This document shows, piece after piece, positions 1 through 5,433 of a DNA stretch of 6,947 nt. Position 1 is the first letter of the stretch, and each line of letters starts with the position of its first letter. Both the position numbers and the translations under genes were made by a program. Below the pieces are notes generated by a model. That model made no database searches. It saw only the letters and a list, made by a program, of their open reading frames with translations, and was not told the DNA's origin. This DNA is from JBJXGC01 sp046154545 (lineage in GTDB: Bacteria; Chloroflexota; Dehalococcoidia; Tepidiformales; Tepidiformaceae), in contig JBJXGC010000073.1 of assembly GCA_046154545.1 (NCBI GenBank), forward strand, positions 1-6,947, given 5' to 3'.

Positions 1-1929
1 ATCGCCGTCCGCATCTGCCGGACGCTGCGGACGATGGGCATCCGGTCCGTGGTGGCCGCGTCCATCCCTGACCGGCGGAGCCTGGCCGTACGGACGGCCG
101 ACGACTGGGTGCTGCTCGAAGGCTACTCCGCCGCGGAGAGCTACCTCGACATCGACGCCATCATCGCCGCAGCAAAGGAGAAGGGCTGCGACGCGATCCA
201 CCCCGGCTACGGCTTCCTCAGCGAGCGGGCGGAATTCGCCGAGCGCTGCGCGGCCGAGGGCATCACCTTCATTGGGCCGCCGCCGGCCGTGTTGCGGGCG
301 CTCGGGGACAAGTCGTCCGCCCGCCAGCTGGCCGTGGCGAACGGCGTACCCGTCGTCCCCGGGTATGACGGCCCGGACGACGACGCCATGCTCCTGCGTG
401 AGGCTGCCGGCATCGGCCTCCCGCTCATGGTGAAGGCCCGCGGCGGCGGGGGCGGCCGGGGAATGCGCGAAGTCCACGACTTCGCCGACCTGCCCGAAGC
501 GCTGGCCAGTGCCCGCCGCGAAGCGCAGTCGGCCTTCGGCGACCCGGGGCTGCTCCTGGAGAAGCTGGTGACGCAAGCCCATCACGTCGAAGTGCAGGTG
601 CTGGCCGACGCCCACGGCAACATCGTCCACCTGGGCGAGCGGGACTGCTCCGTGCAGCGCCGCCGCCAGAAGCTGATCGAGGAGACGCCCAGCCCGGTGG
701 TCGATCCGGCCCTCCGCGCGCGCCTGACGGATGCGGCCCTGCGCCTCGCCCGGGCCGCGGACTACGTGAACGCGGGCACCGTCGAGTTCCTCGTGGGCGA
801 GCCGGGTGAGGATGGGACGCGTCCGTTCTACTTCCTCGAGGTGAACCCGCGCCTCCAGGTAGAGCACCCGGTGACCGAGATGGTGACGGGGCTGGACCTG
901 GTGGAGCTGCAGCTGCGGGTGGCCGCCGGCGAGCCTCTGCCGTTCACGCAGGAGGAGGCGACGTTCACCGGCCACGCGATCGAGTTCCGGATCAACGCCG
1001 AGGATCCGTGGGACGACTTCCGGCCGAGCAGCGGGCGGATCAGGCACGCGGGCTTCGCGTTCACCGCCGGCCGCGTCGATGCGGGCTTTGCGGCGGCCGA
1101 TACTGTCCCCAGTCAATTCGATTCGCTGTTGGCGAAGTGGATCACGCATGGAGTCTCCCGGGACGAAGCGCTCGCGGAGGCACTTCGCGAACTCAGCGAC
1201 TGCGGGATTGTTGGCCTGAGAACGAACGTGGCCCTTCACACGGCGATCCTCGAGAGCGCCGGCTTTCGCGCCGGGCGCGCCACGATCGACTGGCTTGACC
1301 GCTCGTTCCCCGCATTGAACACCGCGGCGTCAGCCCCGCCGGAGTTGGTCGCTGTGGCGGCGGTAGCCCGCGCCGGCCTGGTGTCTCGCCGCGAGGGCGG
1401 GCGGGTTCCCGGCACTTCGTCGTTCTGGCTGGACGACAACGTCTCTGTGCGAGCTGTGACTGTCCGGCCCGTCGGGGCTCTGGACTGGATCGCCGGCATC
1501 AATGGCCTGGACGTACCGGTCCGGATACTCAACTTCGGTGGCATCATCACCGCTCGCGTCCCCGGGATTGCTCAGTCCATTGGGGCGAGCGTCTCAGATG
1601 GCGAGGTGACCGTGTGGTTGGGCGAGGACAACTTCGACCTGGCGGGCCGCTATTATGTCTTTCAGCTGGTGCCGCCCCCGCCCCTGCCCCGGCGAGCCCA
1701 GGCTGCCGCCGAAGGCGCGACCGCCATCACCTCGCCGCTTCCCGGCACCGTGGCCTCGCTCGCCGTCTCGGAAGGTGACGTGGTCGAAGCCGGCCAGCTG
1801 TTGCTCCTGCTGGAGGCGATGAAGATGGAGCACCGCATTACGGCGACCGCGTCGGGCACCGTGAAACGCGTCGCCGTCCGCGAACGCGACCAGGTGCGTG
1901 AGGGCGACCTGCTGGTCGAGCTGGCATGA
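1..1929 (+). CDS. Biotin-dependent acyl-CoA carboxylase alpha subunit (biotin carboxylase + biotin carrier), 5'-truncated
   Basis: Catalyses ATP-dependent carboxylation of a biotin carried on its own C-terminal domain; a separate carboxyltransferase subunit, not in this window, would move the carboxyl to an acyl-CoA (acetyl-, propionyl- or a branched acyl-CoA). The frame is open from base 1 and reads IAVRICRTLR before the first ATG at 34. This matches the conserved N-terminus of the family, so the true start is just upstream and roughly ten residues are missing. Numbered from base 1, the biotin carboxylase part covers about residues 1-450: HPGYGFLSE, the ATP-grasp glycine loop KARGGGGGRGMR (Lys about 145), ERDCSVQRRRQKLIEE, EVNPRLQVEHPVTE (about 280) and EFRINAEDP. 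Residues about 450-565 form a less conserved linker domain. The last 75 or so residues are a biotinyl domain with EAMKMEH; the biotin-accepting Lys is codon 1822-1824. Which acyl-CoA is used cannot be read from this subunit. Confidence 0.95.
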   Translation: MAVRICRTLRTMGIRSVVAASIPDRRSLAVRTADDWVLLEGYSAAESYLDIDAIIAAAKEKGCDAIHPGYGFLSERAEFAERCAAEGITFIGPPPAVLRALGDKSSARQLAVANGVPVVPGYDGPDDDAMLLREAAGIGLPLMVKARGGGGGRGMREVHDFADLPEALASARREAQSAFGDPGLLLEKLVTQAHHVEVQVLADAHGNIVHLGERDCSVQRRRQKLIEETPSPVVDPALRARLTDAALRLARAADYVNAGTVEFLVGEPGEDGTRPFYFLEVNPRLQVEHPVTEMVTGLDLVELQLRVAAGEPLPFTQEEATFTGHAIEFRINAEDPWDDFRPSSGRIRHAGFAFTAGRVDAGFAAADTVPSQFDSLLAKWITHGVSRDEALAEALRELSDCGIVGLRTNVALHTAILESAGFRAGRATIDWLDRSFPALNTAASAPPELVAVAAVARAGLVSRREGGRVPGTSSFWLDDNVSVRAVTVRPVGALDWIAGINGLDVPVRILNFGGIITARVPGIAQSIGASVSDGEVTVWLGEDNFDLAGRYYVFQLVPPPPLPRRAQAAAEGATAITSPLPGTVASLAVSEGDVVEAGQLLLLLEAMKMEHRITATASGTVKRVAVRERDQVREGDLLVELA

Positions 1930-1951
1930 CGCGGGCGCGCACCCGTTCCGT

Positions 1952-1957
1952 TACAAT
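1952..1957 (+). promoter_or_regulatory. Candidate -10 box (TACAAT) of the toxin-antitoxin module
   Basis: TACAAT matches the bacterial -10 consensus at five of six positions and ends six bases before the ATG at 1964. This is the spacing expected when transcription begins at or next to the start codon, giving a leaderless mRNA. No purine-rich ribosome site lies between it and the ATG. No good -35 element is visible at 16-18 bases upstream; a weak ATGACG sits at 1926-1931, too far away. The box lies in the 34-base gap after the carboxylase stop, so the module can be transcribed independently of that gene. Confidence 0.55.
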
Positions 1958-1963
1958 GAGTCG

Positions 1964-2149
1964 ATGACAACGACCGTTAAGGATGAGGTTCGCGCGCTTC
2001 TCGACCGCCTCCCGGACGACCTGAGCTGGGAACGTCTGGCCGACGTCATCGAACTCCGGAGGCGCATTGCGCGCGGCCTTGAGGACATCGAGGCCGGGCG
2101 CGTAAGCTCCCACGACGACGTAGTCCGCGACCTTAAACTTAAGGGATGA
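1964..2149 (+). CDS. Antitoxin-like protein of a ParE/RelE-type toxin-antitoxin module
   Basis: A 61-residue charged, helix-rich protein, probably the antitoxin that binds and neutralises the toxin encoded immediately downstream. The N-terminal half (VRALLDRLPDDLSWERLADV) and the C-terminal half (GLEDIEAGRVSSHDDVV) resemble the small antitoxins often found before ParE/RelE toxins, which share an LP-D-x-S helix followed by a G-x-x-D-I-x-x-G-x-x-x-x-H-[DE]-[DE] segment. Its TGA overlaps the ATG of the toxin by four bases (ATGA), the usual translationally coupled arrangement. The frame stays open to an upstream ATG at 1898, but that would overlap the carboxylase end with unrelated sequence. The ATG at 1964, six bases after a -10 box, is preferred. 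I see no clear ribbon-helix-helix or other DNA-binding motif, so autoregulation is likely by analogy only. Confidence 0.75.
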   Translation: MTTTVKDEVRALLDRLPDDLSWERLADVIELRRRIARGLEDIEAGRVSSHDDVVRDLKLKG

Positions 2150-2424
2150 CCGTCTCATGGTCGGACGCCGCCCGGGACGATTTGGCGGCTGAGCTGGCCA
2201 GCCTTGGCGCTTTTTCGGCCACCGCCGCCGACAGGCTGGCACGTGGCGTGGGCGAGGCCATTGACCGTCTTTGCCTGTTCCCGCTATCGGGCCGGGTCGT
2301 ACCGGAATGGGAGTACGACGACCTGCGTGAGGTCATCGTCGGCAGACATCGGTTGATCTACCGCACGAGTTCAGATGACCTCCAGATCGTCGCCGTTCAC
2401 CCAAGCGCGGTACCGCTTCTTTGA
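2146..2424 (+). CDS. ParE/RelE-family toxin
   Basis: A 92-residue protein with the ParE/RelE layout. An N-terminal strand and helix (VSWSDAARDDLAAELASL) come first, then a second helix rich in Ala and Arg that ends in the family signature LCLFPLSGRVVPEW (about residues 42-55). The strand segment LREVIVGRHRLIYR (about 60-73) and a closing IVAVHPSAVPLL follow, where family members commonly have a His-containing last strand. ParE toxins poison DNA gyrase and RelE toxins cleave mRNA at the ribosome. The long helices and the P-x-S-G-R plus R-E-x-I-V-x-x-x-R-L-I-Y-R pattern favour ParE, but the target cannot be decided from sequence. It overlaps the antitoxin by four bases and should be co-expressed with it. 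Length is normal for the family and nothing appears broken. Confidence 0.87.
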   Translation: MTVSWSDAARDDLAAELASLGAFSATAADRLARGVGEAIDRLCLFPLSGRVVPEWEYDDLREVIVGRHRLIYRTSSDDLQIVAVHPSAVPLL

Positions 2425-2502
2425 GGCACGCGCGAGGCCGCTCATCGCAAGTGAAGAGCCGACTCGCCCCAGGAACGTCCATCGCCGAACGGCGCTCACC
2501 GG

Positions 2503-2511
2503 TGCTAGACT
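2503..2511 (+). promoter_or_regulatory. Candidate extended -10 promoter (TGCTAGACT) for the nitrile hydratase operon
   Basis: TAGACT at 2506-2511 keeps the T-A-x-x-x-T core of a -10 box and is preceded by TG one base upstream, the extended -10 form that tolerates a poor -35. It ends seven bases before the beta-subunit ATG at 2519, with no ribosome-binding site between them, so the message is probably leaderless. No recognisable -35 hexamer lies about 17 bases upstream. The 94-base gap after the toxin gene holds no other feature that I can support. Confidence 0.5.
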
Positions 2512-2518
2512 CCGCCCA

Positions 2519-3178
2519 ATGAACGGCGTCCACGACCTTGGCGGCATGCATGGCTTTGGCCCGGTCGAGCGCGAGGCTGGTCCTCCTACGCTCGAACCAT
2601 GGGAAGCCGCCATGATCGCGATTCAAAGCGACACTATGCGTGCCGGCCTCTACAACATCGACGAGTTCCGGCACGCGATCGAACGCATGGAGCCGGTGCA
2701 CTACCTCGCCTCGTCCTACTTCGAGCACTGGCTCGATGGCATCACGCGGGTCCTGATCGAGCGTGGGGCGGTCGCTGCCTCCGAACTCGATGCCCGCACA
2801 GCCGCGTACGCCGACGGGCAGGAATCACCTCCGCACGCGATCGGCGCTCGGCTGCCCGAAGCCCGCATTGGCGGCGGCACGGTGCGCCGGGAGGTCACAG
2901 CACCGCCACGGTTCCGGGCGGGCGATCGTGTCCGTACCGAGACGTGGGCGCTTCCAGGGCACACGCGACTCGCCCGCTATGCACGCGGCAAACATGGCAC
3001 CATCCGCGTCCGCCATGGAGCCTACGTCTTCCCCGACGCCAACGCCCACGGCCTCGGCGAACAGCCACATCACCTCTACTCGGTCGGCTTCCCGGCGGCG
3101 GAGCTCTGGGGCGAGTCGGCCGAACCCGGCACGTCCGTGTTCATCGACCTCTGGGAGCCGTACCTGCTCCCGGCCTGA
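2519..3178 (+). CDS. nthB: Nitrile hydratase, beta subunit (cobalt type by context)
   Basis: This subunit pairs with alpha to form cytoplasmic nitrile hydratase, which adds water to R-CN to give the amide; beta lines the active-site channel and holds the oxidised cysteines of alpha. The 219 residues open with the hallmark MNGVHDLGGMHGFGPV. An N-terminal helical domain follows with EPWEAAM, FRHAIERM (about 50-57) and YLASSYFEHWL (about 62-72). The C-terminal barrel has FRAGDRVR, GHTRLARYARGKHG (about 147-160), ELWG and a closing DLWEPYLLPA. Arg51 and Arg150 are the likely equivalents of the two conserved beta arginines that hydrogen-bond the modified cysteines in known enzymes. The start is set by the family N-terminus and by the -10 box just upstream; the in-frame ATG at 2375 lies inside the toxin gene and is rejected. 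It is the first gene of a beta-alpha-activator operon, the order usual for cobalt-type enzymes. Confidence 0.95.
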   Translation: MNGVHDLGGMHGFGPVEREAGPPTLEPWEAAMIAIQSDTMRAGLYNIDEFRHAIERMEPVHYLASSYFEHWLDGITRVLIERGAVAASELDARTAAYADGQESPPHAIGARLPEARIGGGTVRREVTAPPRFRAGDRVRTETWALPGHTRLARYARGKHGTIRVRHGAYVFPDANAHGLGEQPHHLYSVGFPAAELWGESAEPGTSVFIDLWEPYLLPA

Positions 3179-3183
3179 GGAGG
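3177..3183 (+). promoter_or_regulatory. Shine-Dalgarno site (GAGGAGG) deciding the TTG start of the alpha subunit
   Basis: GAGGAGG overlaps the last two bases of the beta-subunit stop codon and lies five bases before the TTG at 3189. It is the strongest ribosome site on the plus strand. It identifies a TTG rather than an ATG as the alpha-subunit start and couples its translation to the end of beta. Confidence 0.8.
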
Positions 3184-3188
3184 CGCGC

Positions 3189-3782
3189 TTGGCCAAGTAC
3201 CACCCGAACGTTGACGACTACGTCGTGTCGCGCGTGCGCGCCCTTGAGTCACTGCTCATCGAAAAGGGCGTCCTCGCGCCGGAGAAGATCGACGGTGTTG
3301 TCGCGCGCTATGCGAACGACACGGGCCCGCTGCTTGGGGCGCGGATGGCCGCTCACGCCTGGCTCAATCCCGCCTACGCTCGGACGCTGGCCGATGATTC
3401 GACGGCGGCGCTGCGCGAGTTCGGGCTCACGGGTTACGACGAACTCCGCGTCGTAGCTGACACGCCGGACGTGCACAACCTGGTGGTCTGCACGCTCTGC
3501 AGCTGCTACCCCTGGGCGGTGATGGGCCTGCCGCCGGTCTGGTACAAGATGCCGCCCTACCGCTCACGCGCGGTGCTCGAGCCGCGCAAGCTCCTCGCGG
3601 AGATGGGCTGGACGATCCCGGAATCGCGCGAGCTCCGCGTGTGGGACAGCAGCGCGGAGCTACGTTACATGGTCCTCCCGCTGCCCCCGGCCGGGTGCGA
3701 GGGGATGAGCGAAGACGCACTGGCCGCGCTCGTGACGCGCGACGCACTGATCGGCGTCGAGCCCGTGCGTGCGCCGGCGTGA
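3189..3782 (+). CDS. nthA: Nitrile hydratase, alpha subunit, Co(III)-type
   Basis: This is the metal-bearing catalytic subunit, 197 residues from a TTG start, close to the family's usual 200 or so. The metal site V-C-T-L-C-S-C-Y-P-W spans residues 100-109: Cys101, Cys104, Ser105 and Cys106 supply the thiolate and backbone-amide ligands. By analogy Cys104 and Cys106 would be oxidised to sulfinate and sulfenate. Thr102 and Tyr107 are the residues normally seen in cobalt enzymes; iron enzymes have Ser and Thr. Other family blocks are RVRALESLLIEKG, GARMAAHAWLNPAY, DTPDVHNLVV, GLPPVWYK, YRSRAVLEPR, RVWDSSAELRYMVLP and LVTRDALIG. The frame is open far upstream, but homology begins at AKYHPN and the start is fixed by GAGGAGG five bases before TTG. 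Two residues look atypical from memory: Ala110 where Pro usually follows PW, and CEGMSE (170-175) where TEGWSE is usual. Thiocyanate hydrolase gamma is related, but the beta partner and the activator make nitrile hydratase much likelier. Confidence 0.95.
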   Translation: MAKYHPNVDDYVVSRVRALESLLIEKGVLAPEKIDGVVARYANDTGPLLGARMAAHAWLNPAYARTLADDSTAALREFGLTGYDELRVVADTPDVHNLVVCTLCSCYPWAVMGLPPVWYKMPPYRSRAVLEPRKLLAEMGWTIPESRELRVWDSSAELRYMVLPLPPAGCEGMSEDALAALVTRDALIGVEPVRAPA

Positions 3783-4666
3783 CCACCTACCGGCCGAATC
3801 GCAACCTCGTGTCGCGCCACCTCGACGGCAAAGTCGTCAACGTCGCCCGCTTTCGCGGCAACCTCTTCTTCTGCGACAACGCCTGTTGTTGCGGCCGGAC
3901 GGACCTGAAGAACGCGCCAGTACCGGCGGACCTCTACCACGAGGAGTGGATGCGCCGGCGCCTGCGCAACTACGTGCACCTCACGGCCGGCGGCTGCCTC
4001 GGCCCGTGCGCGCTCGCCAACGTCGCGCTGCTGGTGCTGGATGGGCAGGCGCTCTGGTTTCATTCGATGAACGACGAGGCGGTCGTGTCGATGCTGTTCG
4101 ACTACATCGAGGGCGCACTCGCGTCGAATGCGGTGCCAGCGGTAACTGGCCCACTTGCGGGACGCCAGTTCACGGCGAGCACCTGGCAGCCCCGCCCGGA
4201 CGGTGTTGCCGTCGATGACCTGCGGCCCTGGCGCGGTCGCGATTCGAGACCCGACCCGACGGCCGCCTGCGAACTACCGGACGAGGCGTTCGTGCCCTCG
4301 GATTACGGCTGCACGGTGCCGGCTGGGGAGGAATCCGGGATAGCGAAGGCTGTTGCCGCCATGGATGGGGTCGCGGCCGTCCCCCGGAAGAACGGGGAAC
4401 TCGTCTTCGAAGAGCCGTGGCATGGGCGCGCCTTCGGGATGGCGGTGGGCCTGCATGAGCAGGGTGTCTTCGAATGGGAGCCGTTCCGCCAGCGCCTGAT
4501 CGCTCGCATCGCCGAGGCCGAGCGGCGGCCGGAACCGTTCGAGTACTATCGCTGCTGGCTCGCCGCCCTGGAGGACATGCTCGCCGACAGCGGGCTGGCG
4601 GCGCCGGGGGACGTTGAAGAGCGGGCCTTCGAGTTCGAGTTCGGCGAGCGCCAAGACGTGTATTGA
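3779..4666 (+). CDS. Fusion protein: thioredoxin-like [2Fe-2S] ferredoxin + nitrile hydratase activator
   Basis: A 295-residue protein in one unbroken frame, starting at a GTG that overlaps the alpha-subunit stop (GTGA), so translation is coupled. Residues about 18-135 form a ferredoxin-like domain: C-D-N-A-C-C-C-G-R-T-D (Cys32, Cys36-38), VHLTAGGCLGPCALANVALL (Cys73 and Cys77 in C-x3-C), then WFHSMNDE. This matches thioredoxin-like [2Fe-2S] ferredoxins (COG3411-like), a type I recall from cobalamin and cobalt gene neighbourhoods. Residues about 136-190 are a linker containing Cys164 and Cys178. Residues about 195-295 are the nitrile hydratase accessory domain: PRKNGELVFEEPWHGRAFGM, GVFEWEPFRQRLIARI and YYRCWLAALEDMLADSGL. 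Such activators are normally about 100-150 residues standing alone; they hold the alpha subunit during cobalt loading and cysteine oxidation and exchange it into the enzyme. The activator call is firm from motif and context. The role of the iron-sulfur domain, electron transfer or metal handling in maturation, is inference. Confidence 0.88.
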   Translation: MTTYRPNRNLVSRHLDGKVVNVARFRGNLFFCDNACCCGRTDLKNAPVPADLYHEEWMRRRLRNYVHLTAGGCLGPCALANVALLVLDGQALWFHSMNDEAVVSMLFDYIEGALASNAVPAVTGPLAGRQFTASTWQPRPDGVAVDDLRPWRGRDSRPDPTAACELPDEAFVPSDYGCTVPAGEESGIAKAVAAMDGVAAVPRKNGELVFEEPWHGRAFGMAVGLHEQGVFEWEPFRQRLIARIAEAERRPEPFEYYRCWLAALEDMLADSGLAAPGDVEERAFEFEFGERQDVY

Positions 4667-4673
4667 GGGTCCG

Positions 4674-5381
4674 TTACGGTTGGGCCTTCTGCCGCGCCAC
4701 CTCGCTCTTCGCAGCGCCGATGGCCTCGCCAAGGGTCTTCGCTTGCACATATTCGACGACCGCCCGCTCGCCGCCACCCTGGTACTTGAGGACGCCGCCT
4801 TCCACGCGCATTCTTCCGTACGGCCCGTTGATCGACGCATAGGTGTCATCGCCAAATGGCTCGCGCGTCAAGAACACCAACATCAGTTCGCCCTGTCTCG
4901 GCGCCGGGAACATTTCGGGGGCCAATCCCTTGGCCAGGTCGCCGGTCTGGCGGACAACGACCTGCTTGGGCGCCTCGCCCTTGATGAGGTCATCGATTTC
5001 AAAGACGAGCAAGGTGAACGTCACGCCTGTCGAGTGCCCGTTGTCGCTCGGGGAACCGGCGGACGGGAAGATCTCGTGCGACCCCTTGATACCGATGAAT
5101 CGGCCCGCCGCCACAACGTCCGCCGTCTTCGCGATCTGTTCAAGGCTCGCCATTGGGCCCACCCAATCGAGCAGGTCCTCGCCCCGCATACTGGACACAG
5201 GAATTGGAAGCAGGTCCTCGACAGACGGGGTCGAGAACTCGGAATCAGGTACGGCGGCTCCAGATGGAACTTGTCCATCTGCAAAGACTAACGCCACAGC
5301 GGCGGACGCCGCGAGTGTCAACGCCGCTACGGCTCCAGCGGCGCGCTTGCTCGCGAGCATGTCGGAAATCTTGATAACCAC
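4674..5381 (-). CDS. Exported protein of unknown function
   Basis: A 235-residue protein with a clear export signal: a short N-terminal stretch with Lys and Arg (K4, K12, R13), a hydrophobic segment at residues 14-34 and a possible signal peptidase site after V-F-A (residue 34). The mature part contains SLEQIAKTADVVAAGRF (79-95), FTLLVFEIDDLIKG (122-135) and RQGELMLVFL (162-171). This alternating-strand pattern is seen in many secreted proteins of unknown function that carry an 'aDvVv.G.v ... v..vlKG ... Ge..vlFL' pattern. I recognise that pattern but no function. No catalytic or metal-binding motif and no cysteine is present. The GTG start is chosen over ATG at 5360 because GGGAGG sits six bases upstream. 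It follows the metalloprotease gene by 52 bases on the same strand and is probably cotranscribed. It converges tail-to-tail with the nitrile hydratase operon, leaving seven bases between stop codons. Confidence 0.75.
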   Translation of the reverse strand: MVIKISDMLASKRAAGAVAALTLAASAAVALVFADGQVPSGAAVPDSEFSTPSVEDLLPIPVSSMRGEDLLDWVGPMASLEQIAKTADVVAAGRFIGIKGSHEIFPSAGSPSDNGHSTGVTFTLLVFEIDDLIKGEAPKQVVVRQTGDLAKGLAPEMFPAPRQGELMLVFLTREPFGDDTYASINGPYGRMRVEGGVLKYQGGGERAVVEYVQAKTLGEAIGAAKSEVARQKAQP

Positions 5382-5387
5382 AGTAAT

Positions 5388-5393
5388 CCTCCC
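5388..5393 (-). promoter_or_regulatory. Shine-Dalgarno site (GGGAGG) deciding a GTG start
   Basis: On the minus strand GGGAGG is followed by six bases and then GTG at 5381-5379. The next in-frame ATG (5360) has no such site, so the GTG start, which also gives the longer basic signal-peptide n-region, is preferred. Confidence 0.7.
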
Positions 5394-5433
5394 TGTTGGA
5401 ACTTTATCTCCTCGACACGACAGCTACCGCGAC

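Noticed and set aside
1838..2242. Minus-strand open frame of 134 codons across the toxin-antitoxin module
   Set aside because: It is an antisense shadow rich in Arg and Pro; the plus-strand pair has recognisable motifs, ATGA coupling and a promoter.
2375..2518. N-terminal extension of the beta subunit to the in-frame ATG at 2375
   Set aside because: It would overlap the toxin gene, and its residues do not resemble the family, whose conserved N-terminus MNGVHDLGG begins exactly at 2519 behind a -10 box.
2763..3188. Upstream extension of the alpha-subunit frame through the beta gene
   Set aside because: The sequence is a shadow of the beta gene; family homology starts at the TTG at 3189, which has a strong ribosome site.
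3641..3778. Upstream extension of the ferredoxin-activator frame from an ATG at 3641
   Set aside because: It lies inside the conserved alpha-subunit coding region and reads as low-complexity Arg-rich shadow sequence; the overlapping GTG at 3779 is the natural coupled start.
3872..4012. CobW-type GTPase activator as found with iron-type nitrile hydratase
   Set aside because: Despite the C-C-C cluster there is no GTP-binding P-loop; the C-x3-C near GCLGPC and the domain size fit a ferredoxin.
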